Shown here one piece after another: positions 1-6,375 of a DNA stretch of 20,093 nucleotides. Source of the stretch: a virus. The DNA is taken from IMG/VR virus record IMGVR_UViG_3300030107_006922, positions 7,670 to 27,762 of that record; one strand, written 5' to 3'. The position numbers and the translations under genes are program-made. A model generated the notes under the pieces. It saw nothing but the letters and a program-made list of their open reading frames with translations. It was not told the origin of the DNA and ran no database searches. Position 1 is the first letter of the stretch. The number at the start of each line of letters is the position of its first letter.

Positions 1-90
1 GAGCTTATGGTTGCTAAAACTGATTGGGAATCAAGTCAATCTTTAACTGCTTTTAATAAGGCTATTACCGACGGTAAAGCTAAGCTTTAA
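1..90 (+). CDS. 3' end of an unidentified gene
   Basis: An open frame enters from the left edge and stops with TAA at 88-90, giving the last 29 residues of a protein (ending ...ITDGKAKL). The tail is polar and helix-prone. There is too little to assign a family. The next gene starts 14 bases downstream on the same strand, so the two may be co-transcribed. Confidence 0.5.
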   Translation, partial: ELMVAKTDWESSQSLTAFNKAITDGKAKL

Positions 91-104
91 TCTAATTTAC
101 TCTA

Positions 105-359
105 ATGCAGAAGATTATTAATGCGGTTGCCATTATATCTGGCACTATTTCGTTGACTCTTGTAGGATCTGGAATTTTTCTTTATGTAAATAGAGATTCA
201 TTAATAGACTCTGCAAAAGAGAAAATTATGTCAGAAGTAGGAGCTCTTGCTGGTGATGCAGTCAAGGATATGATTCCTTCGACTCCATCTCTACCTAGTA
301 TGACTGGTCCAGTTGCTCCAAGAAGTCCTCGAAGTGGGTTAGGAGTTCCTCAGTTCTAA
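105..359 (+). CDS. small single-span membrane protein
   Basis: This 84-residue protein begins with a hydrophobic stretch at about residues 6-27 (AVAIISGTISLTLVGSGIFLYV) that fits one transmembrane helix or an uncleaved signal anchor. A short charged segment follows, then a Pro/Ser-rich tail (about 58-82). No catalytic motif is visible. I recall similar small membrane proteins in marine cyanomyoviruses, but their function is unknown to me. Its TAA stop overlaps the ATG of the next gene (TAATG), which suggests translational coupling. The topology would place the Pro-rich tail on one side of the host membrane; which side cannot be judged. Confidence 0.7.
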   Translation: MQKIINAVAIISGTISLTLVGSGIFLYVNRDSLIDSAKEKIMSEVGALAGDAVKDMIPSTPSLPSMTGPVAPRSPRSGLGVPQF

Positions 360-1120
360 TGGCAGAGATACCAGAGATTGGTATACCTAACATTGATTCA
401 CAGATAACAGACATACCTGATTACAATTTAGAAACTCAATTAAACATACCTAGAACTCCAGCAGTAACCCTGCAAATTGGGTCACCCATTATTCAACTCC
501 CTGGGTGTGTTGAGTACAATCCTGCTAATAAAAAATCTAATAAGTTAAAAGAAGAAGATGAATCTCATAATGTAATCCTCTGTGATGGGACTGTACCGAG
601 TTACAACCCAATAAATTACGAGCCTAGACAATTAATACTAACTAAGCCAGCTGAAGTACCTATGGTTCCTATAGATACTGATTCAACAGTTGAGACTCCT
701 AAAACAGCTCTACCTCCTACTCCTGTTCCAAAAGTAGTTTGTCCACCTGTTGATGCTCCTGTTATTGGTTCTAAAGTTCAAGGTAATAAAAGTATTAGTG
801 GATATGAGATACAAAATGGTAGATGTATTACTCTTTACGAAGAAATTCCAATTATTAAGCAAGTTATAGAGGCGCTGCCGACCGCTGGGGCTGTTACAAC
901 TACTACCTCTATTGCTGTTGTGGCAACGACATCGGCAGTCCTAGCAAAGCCGCTGGCTGATCTTGTTCTGAAGGCGATAAAGCCCTTGATAAAGACCTTA
1001 ATGAAGAAGATTCAGAAGTTGTTTGGGAAGACTCCAGAGAAGTTGAATCGTTCTGAGATTCTTGCAAATCAGTATCGGGAGAAGAGAGATTTACCTCCTT
1101 TGAAGAAGGCGAAGAAATAA
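359..1120 (+). CDS. Pro-rich conserved cyanophage protein with a C-terminal hydrophobic segment
   Basis: The protein has 253 residues and starts directly on the stop of the preceding gene. Residues 1-135 are rich in Pro, Ile and Thr and look extended or poorly ordered. Four cysteines (50, 75, 128, 156) are spread through the first 160 residues. Residues 174-197 (AGAVTTTTSIAVVATTSAVLA) could form a membrane helix. They are followed by a strongly basic tail with many Lys and Arg. I recognise the hydrophobic-plus-basic C-terminus as typical of an unannotated cyanomyovirus family and know no function for it. The last 212 bases (909-1120) overlap, on the opposite strand, the end of the exported-protein gene at 909-1760. 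The coding of this gene looks normal through the overlap. Confidence 0.7.
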   Translation: MAEIPEIGIPNIDSQITDIPDYNLETQLNIPRTPAVTLQIGSPIIQLPGCVEYNPANKKSNKLKEEDESHNVILCDGTVPSYNPINYEPRQLILTKPAEVPMVPIDTDSTVETPKTALPPTPVPKVVCPPVDAPVIGSKVQGNKSISGYEIQNGRCITLYEEIPIIKQVIEALPTAGAVTTTTSIAVVATTSAVLAKPLADLVLKAIKPLIKTLMKKIQKLFGKTPEKLNRSEILANQYREKRDLPPLKKAKK

Positions 1121-1760
1121 TATGTTGATGTTGTGGTATGACTCCATGAGGATTGGTGACGACAATATCTGAGCAAATTTTGAAAGAGGGGCTGGAAGGA
1201 TGGAAGGATACTCCAAGTCTTTTTTGCTCGGCACAATGCTTAAGTCTCGCCATTTCGAAGTCTAATCGTTTATTAGCTAATAACTGCTTTGATAACTCTG
1301 TTTGAGTATTTGCGGCTCTTAAGCATCCTTCATGATGACGTTTGTCTAATGGTATAGATATGGTTGCGCTGAGTCCTAATGAAACATTGTTATTTGCCTT
1401 CTGCCCAGTCCTTGTAGGAACAGAGTACAAAATAGATCCTGGATTATTCAAATTACCATCATCATCAGTAGTCATGTCATAGACCGGTGAATCATAATAA
1501 TCTTCATAGGGGTCTTTCCAAGAATTACTTCCTGTCACAAATGGTGTGATATTTAACGTAGGTCCTTGACACGATACCCCATTTCCATAAGTATTACTTA
1601 TGTACGGACCCTGAAGAACCTGAATTGCTTGGTTCGTTACCGAGCCAGAGGAATTCGCGACTGGGGCTGCACTTGCGCTGACTCCGCCTATGGTTTCTGC
1701 TTTACTAACTTGAGGAAATAGGCTAAATGTATTGATAAGTATTACTAATATATACTTTAT
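909..1760 (-). CDS. exported protein, signal peptide, probable ATA start
   Basis: This is an unknown protein of the secreted type. The clearest signal-peptide reading begins at an in-frame ATA (1760-1758) that overlaps the TAA of the upstream gene as ATAA. It gives a Lys, a hydrophobic core (YILVILINTFSLF) and a cleavage site after VSKA, followed by ETIGGVSASAAP. No ATG, GTG or TTG lies in frame between there and the mature part. The only in-frame ATG (1868) would add 36 polar residues that overlap the upstream gene. The mature part (to about residue 210) resembles a cyanomyovirus family I recall, with motifs such as QVLQGPYI and a C-terminal half rich in Cys and His. The last 70 or so residues are Ser/Gln-rich and lie antisense to the 359-1120 gene, so the true length there is uncertain. 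Confidence 0.65.
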   Translation of the reverse strand: MKYILVILINTFSLFPQVSKAETIGGVSASAAPVANSSGSVTNQAIQVLQGPYISNTYGNGVSCQGPTLNITPFVTGSNSWKDPYEDYYDSPVYDMTTDDDGNLNNPGSILYSVPTRTGQKANNNVSLGLSATISIPLDKRHHEGCLRAANTQTELSKQLLANKRLDFEMARLKHCAEQKRLGVSFHPSSPSFKICSDIVVTNPHGVIPQHQHIISSPSSKEVNLSSPDTDLQESQNDSTSLESSQTTSESSSLRSLSRALSPSEQDQPAALLGLPMSLPQQQ

Positions 1761-2182
1761 TGGCTGAAGGTTGAAACCGTATCTGTGACCGAAGTTATTT
1801 CGCTGGTACGAGTTATCACTGTGTGAGATTTCATCCCTGGCTGAGTTAATGATGAAGTGAATTGCCATGCTTTTGTTGCATCTTTAATTGTAAAATTTGG
1901 CATATTGGTTGCATCTAATCCTGTCCATGTTGATACCACTCCATTAACGGTGTTAGATGTTGAAACAGCTGCAGGTAACAGGCTATCAGCATCTGTAGTT
2001 ATATTATTCCCTGTCACCGTCATTTGCCAGCCACTCTGATATTCAATTACCGATATCACCTCCGAAACTTTACTAGTAGTCTCAGTATGAGACGTCATAG
2101 ATCCAGATTGAAAATTTGGCGTGACAGGAACAGAAAAAGCAGGGATTGGGGCTAATAGTAAAAGCAGTAAAAGCCGCTTCAT
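1757..2182 (-). CDS. small exported protein with a signal peptide
   Basis: This 141-residue protein opens with a textbook Sec signal peptide: Lys-Arg, seven leucines, then APIPAFS with a likely cleavage before VPVTP. The mature part is Thr/Ser-rich and predicted beta (for example VISVIEYQSGWQMTVTG), has no Cys, and is compatible with a secreted or virion-surface beta protein. It is the middle gene of three consecutive signal-peptide genes on this strand. Five bases separate it from the upstream one, and its stop overlaps the apparent start of the downstream one. I recall it from cyanomyoviruses only as a conserved hypothetical. Confidence 0.75.
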   Translation of the reverse strand: MKRLLLLLLLAPIPAFSVPVTPNFQSGSMTSHTETTSKVSEVISVIEYQSGWQMTVTGNNITTDADSLLPAAVSTSNTVNGVVSTWTGLDATNMPNFTIKDATKAWQFTSSLTQPGMKSHTVITRTSEITSVTDTVSTFSQ

Positions 2183-2187
2183 GACTG

Positions 2188-2697
2188 CTACTTAACGGTT
2201 ATTTCACTTACAAATTGGCCCACCGCAGATGTGTTTGCACCTCCGGCGGTTATTGTCATAACGCCCGAACTCAAAATAGTCCCGGCGAGGGTACCTGCCA
2301 CACCACCAGAAGTTGTTGTGGTATTACCAAAAGCTGGCATATCGGCTACCACACCAGAGGCAACGTCCACACCGCTACCAATTGCTGGTATGGCGTCTCC
2401 TTGAGTCCATGACTCGCTGAAACTGAAGCTACTGCCTGTTGTATTTATGTCGTAAGTTCCGGCTTTAATCGTCGCTGCAGCTGTAGCTGATCCAGCTGTT
2501 AACCCTCCGAATACATCACTATTACCGGCACCTACTTTAATATTCGACCCCGATACTGCGTACGTCGAACCTAGACGCTCGGCAGCTGTACTTGCGCCGC
2601 CCACAGTCAATGAAGTACTGGTTGATAGACGGTGAATTAGATCTGCACGTACACTTGAAGCGCTAAATATAAACAATAGTGGTAAAAGTTTCCACAT
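2188..2697 (-). CDS. exported Gly/Ala/Ser/Thr-rich protein
   Basis: I chose the ATG at 2697 (169 residues) because it begins a clean signal peptide, MWKLLPLLFIFSASSVRA, with a V-R-A cleavage site before DLIH. An ATG four codons upstream (2709) is equally possible and adds LRK to the n-region. The TTG at 2760 would force the protein through a perfect palindrome (2723-2748) and is unlikely. AAGGA lies just ahead of the start, with tight spacing. The mature protein is rich in Gly, Ala, Ser and Thr with few charges, and alternates beta-type segments, as in secreted or surface beta proteins. It is the first gene of the three-gene exported set. Function unknown. Confidence 0.7.
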   Translation of the reverse strand: MWKLLPLLFIFSASSVRADLIHRLSTSTSLTVGGASTAAERLGSTYAVSGSNIKVGAGNSDVFGGLTAGSATAAATIKAGTYDINTTGSSFSFSESWTQGDAIPAIGSGVDVASGVVADMPAFGNTTTTSGGVAGTLAGTILSSGVMTITAGGANTSAVGQFVSEITVK

Positions 2698-2722
2698 TTT
2701 CCTTAACATTTGGGACAATAAT

Positions 2723-2748
2723 ATAAGTTTACATGAGGGTAAACTTAT
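2723..2748. repeat. perfect inverted repeat in the divergent junction
   Basis: ATAAGTTTAC (2723-2732) and GTAAACTTAT (2739-2748) are exact reverse complements around a 6-base spacer, ATGAGG. The repeat sits between the divergent starts at 2697 (minus) and 2768 (plus). It could be an operator for a dimeric regulator or a hairpin in a leader transcript. No T-run follows it closely enough to make it a convincing terminator. Confidence 0.6.
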
Positions 2749-2767
2749 TAAGTATTGCAATCATACG

Positions 2768-3232
2768 ATGACTGAAAAAGCAAAAGAAGTTTCTGTAAAA
2801 AATGATACTGAAAAGAAAAAAGGTGTATTTGGAAAAGTGAAAGATGCCATTCTTCCTGATCAAGAAGAACAAGCTGCAATTATATCTACAGGGGTCAGAA
2901 TTGTAGTACTTGGGTGGTCCGGTGCGATCTTGACGTTAAATTATGTTTCCATCCCAGGAATACCTCAACAGAAAATAGATCCAACTTTTATAGCTTCGGT
3001 GTTTACTGGGGTTTTAGCCTCATTTGGCATTGCTACAGCGTCTAAAAAAGGTGATGGAACGATGAAAATGAATGGCGATAATAATGGTCAAGTAAGTAAG
3101 AAAGATATGGAAGAAATGATAGCAAAAGCATCTGCTAATTCTGCTGTACAAACTATTAGAATTGAGCAGGCTCCATTAGTAATTAAGGCTGAAAATTCTA
3201 ATTCTAAAGATGATACAAAGTATCAGTTGTAA
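2768..3232 (+). CDS. two-span membrane protein (holin-like topology)
   Basis: The protein has 154 residues. A charged Lys-rich N-terminus (1-30) is followed by a hydrophobic segment at about 36-60, a short loop with PGIPQQ, a second hydrophobic segment at about 73-91, and a hydrophilic tail with Asn-rich and Lys-rich parts. Two helices with a charged tail, next to a C39-like protein, would fit a holin. That is a topology argument only, and I recall the family as uncharacterised in cyanomyoviruses. The start is ATG, with the palindromic junction immediately upstream. The gene is transcribed away from the exported-protein genes. Confidence 0.7.
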   Translation: MTEKAKEVSVKNDTEKKKGVFGKVKDAILPDQEEQAAIISTGVRIVVLGWSGAILTLNYVSIPGIPQQKIDPTFIASVFTGVLASFGIATASKKGDGTMKMNGDNNGQVSKKDMEEMIAKASANSAVQTIRIEQAPLVIKAENSNSKDDTKYQL

Positions 3233-3276
3233 CTAGATAAGGATTGGTTATTATACGGACAGCTTTTTATTAAAAT

Positions 3277-4095
3277 GTGTCATCTCTTCATTGGGCGTGG
3301 GTTTCAGTCACATCAAGATGTCATACATGGTTAAAAAGTCATCCAATAGATATAAATCAATTATCTTCTAAAGAGAAGGCTCAAGTAGTGCCTGATCGCT
3401 CTATATTGCGCTGTAAGGTCCTTAATCGTCAGAATAACCATACTCACCTAGAGATGAATGGATTAGGCGACTGGTGGGTGTTAGATAGCCATTGGAAGGG
3501 GTTAACTCTTGAGAGGTCACATACGCCTTATCTGGTCGAAGGAGATTTAGTTTATTTAAAAGATTTTCCTTATTTCTACCAAGAGTCAGATAAAGAGGAG
3601 GATAGTCAAGTATTTACCTTTACCATGTGTCTCAAGTACTTCGATACACCTAATATTAATGGGACTATGGATTATTTAAGAGTACTTAATAAGCACGGTA
3701 AGAGTATTTCTAAGGAAGCAAATAAGGCAACCTTAAATGAATTTGGTATGAATGCCACTTTTTCTCAATCCTTAGATCCTCAAGATATTAAAGAAGAGAT
3801 TAAGACTGGTCGTCCTGTTGCAGCTAGTCTTTTATCTAAAGGACCTATTGATCGCCCATATAAAGGTACCCACTTAGTAGCCATTACGGGGTATGGTAAC
3901 GACTATTGGTTAGTTCAAGATCCATTCGGCTCCATGGACATTGTTAATGGCCTGTGGAGTGATAGAGGACCACTTGCTGGACACAATGTTCGTTATAGTT
4001 TTAAAGATATGAATAGACGTTTATTTGTAAGTGGTGGGGCTTCTGGTTGGGGTTGGGTAAATTTCCGAAAGTTTGAACCAAAAGCGAAGATTTAG
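3277..4095 (+). CDS. C39-like papain-fold protein, catalytic Cys replaced by Ser
   Basis: This 272-residue protein starts with GTG. An N-terminal SH3-like stretch (about 36-80: RCKVL, DWWVLDSHW) precedes a domain matching the Peptidase_C39_2 type. That domain has a leading FPYFYQ segment (97-102), the helix TFTMCLKYF (114-122), a GTHLVAITGYG strand (197-207) with His199, and QDPFG with Asp215, at the usual His-to-Asp spacing. In relatives as I remember them, the first residue of the helix motif (C-N-V-T-x-x-A-M) is the nucleophile Cys. Aligned on MCLKYF, it is Ser110 here; the remaining Cys118 lies inside the helix. The family occurs in phages as peptidase or lysis/tail-associated domains. 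With Ser in place of Cys the protein may bind without cutting. Confidence 0.65.
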   Translation: MSSLHWAWVSVTSRCHTWLKSHPIDINQLSSKEKAQVVPDRSILRCKVLNRQNNHTHLEMNGLGDWWVLDSHWKGLTLERSHTPYLVEGDLVYLKDFPYFYQESDKEEDSQVFTFTMCLKYFDTPNINGTMDYLRVLNKHGKSISKEANKATLNEFGMNATFSQSLDPQDIKEEIKTGRPVAASLLSKGPIDRPYKGTHLVAITGYGNDYWLVQDPFGSMDIVNGLWSDRGPLAGHNVRYSFKDMNRRLFVSGGASGWGWVNFRKFEPKAKI

Positions 4096-4136
4096 TGGAG
4101 TTATTCTCCTAAGTGACCTTATTAAATACTTTAGTC

Positions 4137-4346
4137 ATGGCGGATGCTCCTAAATCATTAGTAGAGCAGTTACAGGCTCAGCGCGTACAACTCGAAACTC
4201 AGATACAAGATTTAGAAACTCAATTAATGAGGTCTAAAGAAGGTTATTTAAAAGTTTTAGGAGCTCTAGAGTTTGCAGCTATTCAAGATCAGCAAGCTAA
4301 TTCTCAAGAAGAAGCTCCAGCAGAAGAATCCAGTGCTCCAGAATGA
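4137..4346 (+). CDS. small coiled-coil protein
   Basis: I chose the ATG at 4137 (69 residues, starting MADAPKS). A GTG at 4113 in frame would add eight residues. Residues 5-45 form heptad-like helix (LVEQLQAQRVQLETQIQDLETQL), typical of a two-stranded coiled coil. The tail is short and rich in Glu, Ala and Ser. I recall similar small coiled-coil proteins in cyanomyoviruses without a known function. The stop is one base before the ATG of the next gene, so the pair is probably co-translated. Confidence 0.6.
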   Translation: MADAPKSLVEQLQAQRVQLETQIQDLETQLMRSKEGYLKVLGALEFAAIQDQQANSQEEAPAEESSAPE

Positions 4347-4347
4347 G

Positions 4348-4581
4348 ATGTTAAGCGAGTTCACGAAAAACAGGTATCGTGCTCTTCAGCTTTTAGCTGA
4401 GCATATAAGAAACCCGTCTCGTGAACTTTCTCTTAATGCAATTATTTCTGATATAAGTGATGAAGACTTACGTTGGGTAACAGATAAAATTCATTATTAT
4501 TTATTAAGACTTTTAGACGATGTTGAATATGATTCAGATGAAGAAGAATCTATTCAATTATTAGAAAATAGTTTGAGGTAA
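4348..4581 (+). CDS. small acidic helical protein, unknown
   Basis: The ATG at 4348 lies one base after the previous stop and gives 77 residues starting MLSEFTKNRYRALQ. The frame is open further upstream, but that part overlaps the preceding gene and is not natural coding. The protein looks all-alpha, with a strongly acidic segment near the end (EYDSDEEES). No motif is recognised. A 41-base gap separates it from the HNH gene. Confidence 0.6.
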   Translation: MLSEFTKNRYRALQLLAEHIRNPSRELSLNAIISDISDEDLRWVTDKIHYYLLRLLDDVEYDSDEEESIQLLENSLR

Positions 4582-4622
4582 GTCTATGTATTTTAAAGTT
4601 TTTGCATAGCTGTTAAACAACT

Positions 4623-4943
4623 GTGTTTCATAGCGAGAATGATCTTCTAGCTAACTTAATTGTTCTTACACCAAAGAACGCAAGACAGAAATTTCGAGAG
4701 TATATTTTTAATCTTTGGAACTGGAAATGTGCATATTGTGATGTCGAATTAAATGAAATAACAGCGACAATAGATCACATAATCCCTAAATATAGAGGAG
4801 GACATCATGTTAAAACTAATATGTGTTGTTGTTGTACGGAATGTAATCGCTCTAAGGGGTCTACACGTTTAGAAGATTGGTATAAAAAGGGGAATGTTCA
4901 TTACTGCGAGGAAAGATTTGTTAAACTGAAACAGTGGATTTAA
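4623..4943 (+). CDS. HNH endonuclease, small free-standing type
   Basis: This 106-residue protein has an intact HNH core. CAYC (36-39) forms the first zinc half; IDHIIPKYRGG (51-61) carries the catalytic His after Asp. The Asn in KTNMCCCC and the final CTECNRSKG complete the fold. It would cut DNA using a metal ion, and the cysteine pairs bind zinc. The start is a GTG at 4623, and the reading MFHSENDLLANLIVLTPK agrees with the N-terminus I remember for cyanophage members. Such genes are often homing or packaging-related nucleases. Because this one is compact, with no intron signs and a regular neighbourhood, its precise role is open. Confidence 0.85.
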   Translation: MFHSENDLLANLIVLTPKNARQKFREYIFNLWNWKCAYCDVELNEITATIDHIIPKYRGGHHVKTNMCCCCTECNRSKGSTRLEDWYKKGNVHYCEERFVKLKQWI

Positions 4944-4958
4944 TTATTTGTAAGCAAA

Positions 4959-5135
4959 ATGGATAAGCCTAAGAGAGATCCTTATGAATTTCTACGCGAA
5001 AGAGCGTTAAAAGTCGGTAGTGAAATGGAGGATCATCGTGATGCTAGAGACGTTGATATTGGAAGACGTGCAATAGCTGGAGAAAAACCCGATACTGTGA
5101 GAGAAAAAATGAATGATCGAGTCATTACAACTTAA
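4959..5135 (+). CDS. 58-residue charged protein
   Basis: An ATG at 4959 opens a 58-residue frame (MDKPKRDPYEFLRERALK... to ...NDRVITT) ending TAA at 5133-5135. Nearly half of its residues are charged and it should be one or two helices. It follows the HNH gene by 15 bases on the same strand and fills an otherwise empty gap, so I believe it is real. Its stop lies on the palindrome TTAA, which also holds the stop of the convergent hydroxylase gene. No function is recognised. Confidence 0.6.
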   Translation: MDKPKRDPYEFLRERALKVGSEMEDHRDARDVDIGRRAIAGEKPDTVREKMNDRVITT

Positions 5136-5938
5136 AGTAAGCTCCAACTTCTCCACCATTTTGTTATTACATATTTATCTTCGTTTTTAGGTGGCAATGC
5201 CTCATGTTTAGTTTTATAATTTGGATCTCCATTACTATATAGATTATTCCAAGCAAGTAATAAACCTCTTTTTGGTTTAATTTTTAAGTCTAGACTTTTA
5301 AAATAAGTTTCTCCTCCATTTTGTACGTCATTTAAATAGATCATAGTAGTCCAAGTACGTTGACCCATCCATTCGCAATATACTTTATGTTGAGTATTAT
5401 CTTCTGGTGGAAAGAAATCCCAATGTTTCTTGTAATATTGACCAGGATTATATTTTTGTGCTTGTAAAGCTTCACCTAAAAACATATCTAATTCCATTAA
5501 ATTTTCTAATTTTTCATTAATATCTAATATTAATTCTGCTGGAAAAAATTCTAAGTCTGCAGTTTGACTAGTCCTGTAATTAGAGGTTATTTGTTCATCT
5601 TTATCGTTTGCAATAGTAGAAGATCTAACTGTTTTATTTATGTTTTCTATTAATTCTAGACAACTTTCTTCTGATAGAAAATTTTCATAAGAGTACATTT
5701 GAGTGTAAGGGTAATCTAATTTTTTAGCTTTTGTACTTATTGGATTTTCATAGAAATATTTATAATTAATATTTTCTGGTTTCTTTTTAAATCTACATAA
5801 TCTAATTAGTTCGTTTATTTCTATATCATTGAGTTTGTATATTTTTTTAAACGATCTAGTTAGTTGCTTTTTTGAGACCCCACAAATTGCACTCCTTATG
5901 AAGGGATGAACTAAATCTTCTAATTCTGGTTTTGTCAT
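5132..5938 (-). CDS. 2-oxoglutarate/Fe(II)-dependent prolyl 4-hydroxylase-like oxygenase
   Basis: This 268-residue protein has the double-stranded beta-helix signature of P4H-type oxygenases. Iron ligands are His172 and Asp174 (KHWDFF) and His245 (KHEALPP). Lys255 (DKYVITKWW), ten residues after the distal His, should bind 2-oxoglutarate. The substrate-side strand TMIYLNDVQNGGETYF (198-213) is also typical. It couples oxidation of 2-oxoglutarate to hydroxylation of a protein or small-molecule side chain. All metal and cofactor residues are present, so it should be active. Residues 1-75 form an extra Lys-rich N-terminal region not needed for the fold. Such enzymes are common accessory genes of marine cyanophages; the target is unknown. 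Confidence 0.88.
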   Translation of the reverse strand: MTKPELEDLVHPFIRSAICGVSKKQLTRSFKKIYKLNDIEINELIRLCRFKKKPENINYKYFYENPISTKAKKLDYPYTQMYSYENFLSEESCLELIENINKTVRSSTIANDKDEQITSNYRTSQTADLEFFPAELILDINEKLENLMELDMFLGEALQAQKYNPGQYYKKHWDFFPPEDNTQHKVYCEWMGQRTWTTMIYLNDVQNGGETYFKSLDLKIKPKRGLLLAWNNLYSNGDPNYKTKHEALPPKNEDKYVITKWWRSWSLL

Positions 5939-5959
5939 CTTGAAGAATATTTCTTCTAC

Positions 5960-5988
5960 AATATATGTAGAGAATAAAACTACTGCAA
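5960..5988 (-). promoter_or_regulatory. candidate sigma70-type promoter for the hydroxylase
   Basis: Reading the minus strand, TTGCAG (5988-5983) and TATATT (5965-5960) are 17 bases apart, a good match to -35 and -10 boxes. The predicted start of transcription is about 15 bases before the hydroxylase ATG. A small hairpin, GAAGAA-TAT-TTCTTC (5942-5956), lies between them and could affect translation. Confidence 0.45.
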
Positions 5989-6102
5989 GTGGAATTTGCT
6001 GTTCTGAGCTTTATAGTGATTTTTGGGGGTAGCTACAGCATGGGTACTTTTATGCTTAAAAGAGGAGAAGAAGAGAGGATCATATACCGCCAAAGGCGTT
6101 AA
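5989..6102 (+). CDS. 37-residue membrane protein
   Basis: A GTG at 5989 opens a short frame ending with TAA at 6100-6102. The product begins MEFAVLSFIVIFGGSYSMG, which is one hydrophobic helix with small residues. It continues TFMLKRGEEERIIYRQRR, a strongly charged basic tail. This hydrophobic-then-basic pattern is what a one-helix membrane microprotein shows, and chance frames rarely have it. The gene lies divergent from the hydroxylase and 52 bases upstream of the NblA-like gene. The start is uncertain because no strong ribosome-binding site is visible. Confidence 0.45.
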   Translation: MEFAVLSFIVIFGGSYSMGTFMLKRGEEERIIYRQRR

Positions 6103-6154
6103 ATTGCAACCTTTGTTCATCGCTGGTAATATAAGAGTAAGGTTTTAACTTTTT

Positions 6155-6370
6155 ATGGATGCAATAGAGCTTCCAGTCGACGTTGAGTTTTCAATTCACG
6201 CCGCTTCTCTTGCGATTCAGAATTTGGATCGCGATTCTTTAGAGGAGGCTTTTGTTGAAATATTCCATCAAAAAGCCTTAGATCGTCAAATGTTTCTCGG
6301 CATTTTAAAAGATCACGGCATTGATGCCGAAATTAAATTCAACGTTTCCACAGAGGGACAGATTTCTTAA
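6155..6370 (+). CDS. NblA-like phycobilisome-degradation adaptor candidate
   Basis: This 71-residue protein matches the layout of cyanobacterial NblA without gaps, as I remember the family. It has an I-E-L lead (4-6), a first helix containing E-F-S-I (11-14), Q-N-L (22-24), a turn with Asp, then a long second helix with E-A-F-V-E-I-F-x-Q (31-39). It ends in L-K (51-52) and G-I-D (55-57). NblA dimers bind phycobilisome rods and recruit a Clp protease to degrade the antenna. Some cyanophages carry NblA. The last 14 residues extend beyond the usual end. The start is ATG with TAAGG about 13 bases upstream. A beta-rich gene begins 5 bases after its stop. The alternative is an unrelated helical-hairpin cyanophage protein. 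Confidence 0.6.
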   Translation: MDAIELPVDVEFSIHAASLAIQNLDRDSLEEAFVEIFHQKALDRQMFLGILKDHGIDAEIKFNVSTEGQIS

Positions 6371-6375
6371 TTACT

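Noticed and set aside
2698-2760. TTG start at 2760 for the first exported gene
   Set aside because: It would encode the perfect palindrome 2723-2748 and bury the signal peptide; starts at 2697 or 2709 give a proper leader.
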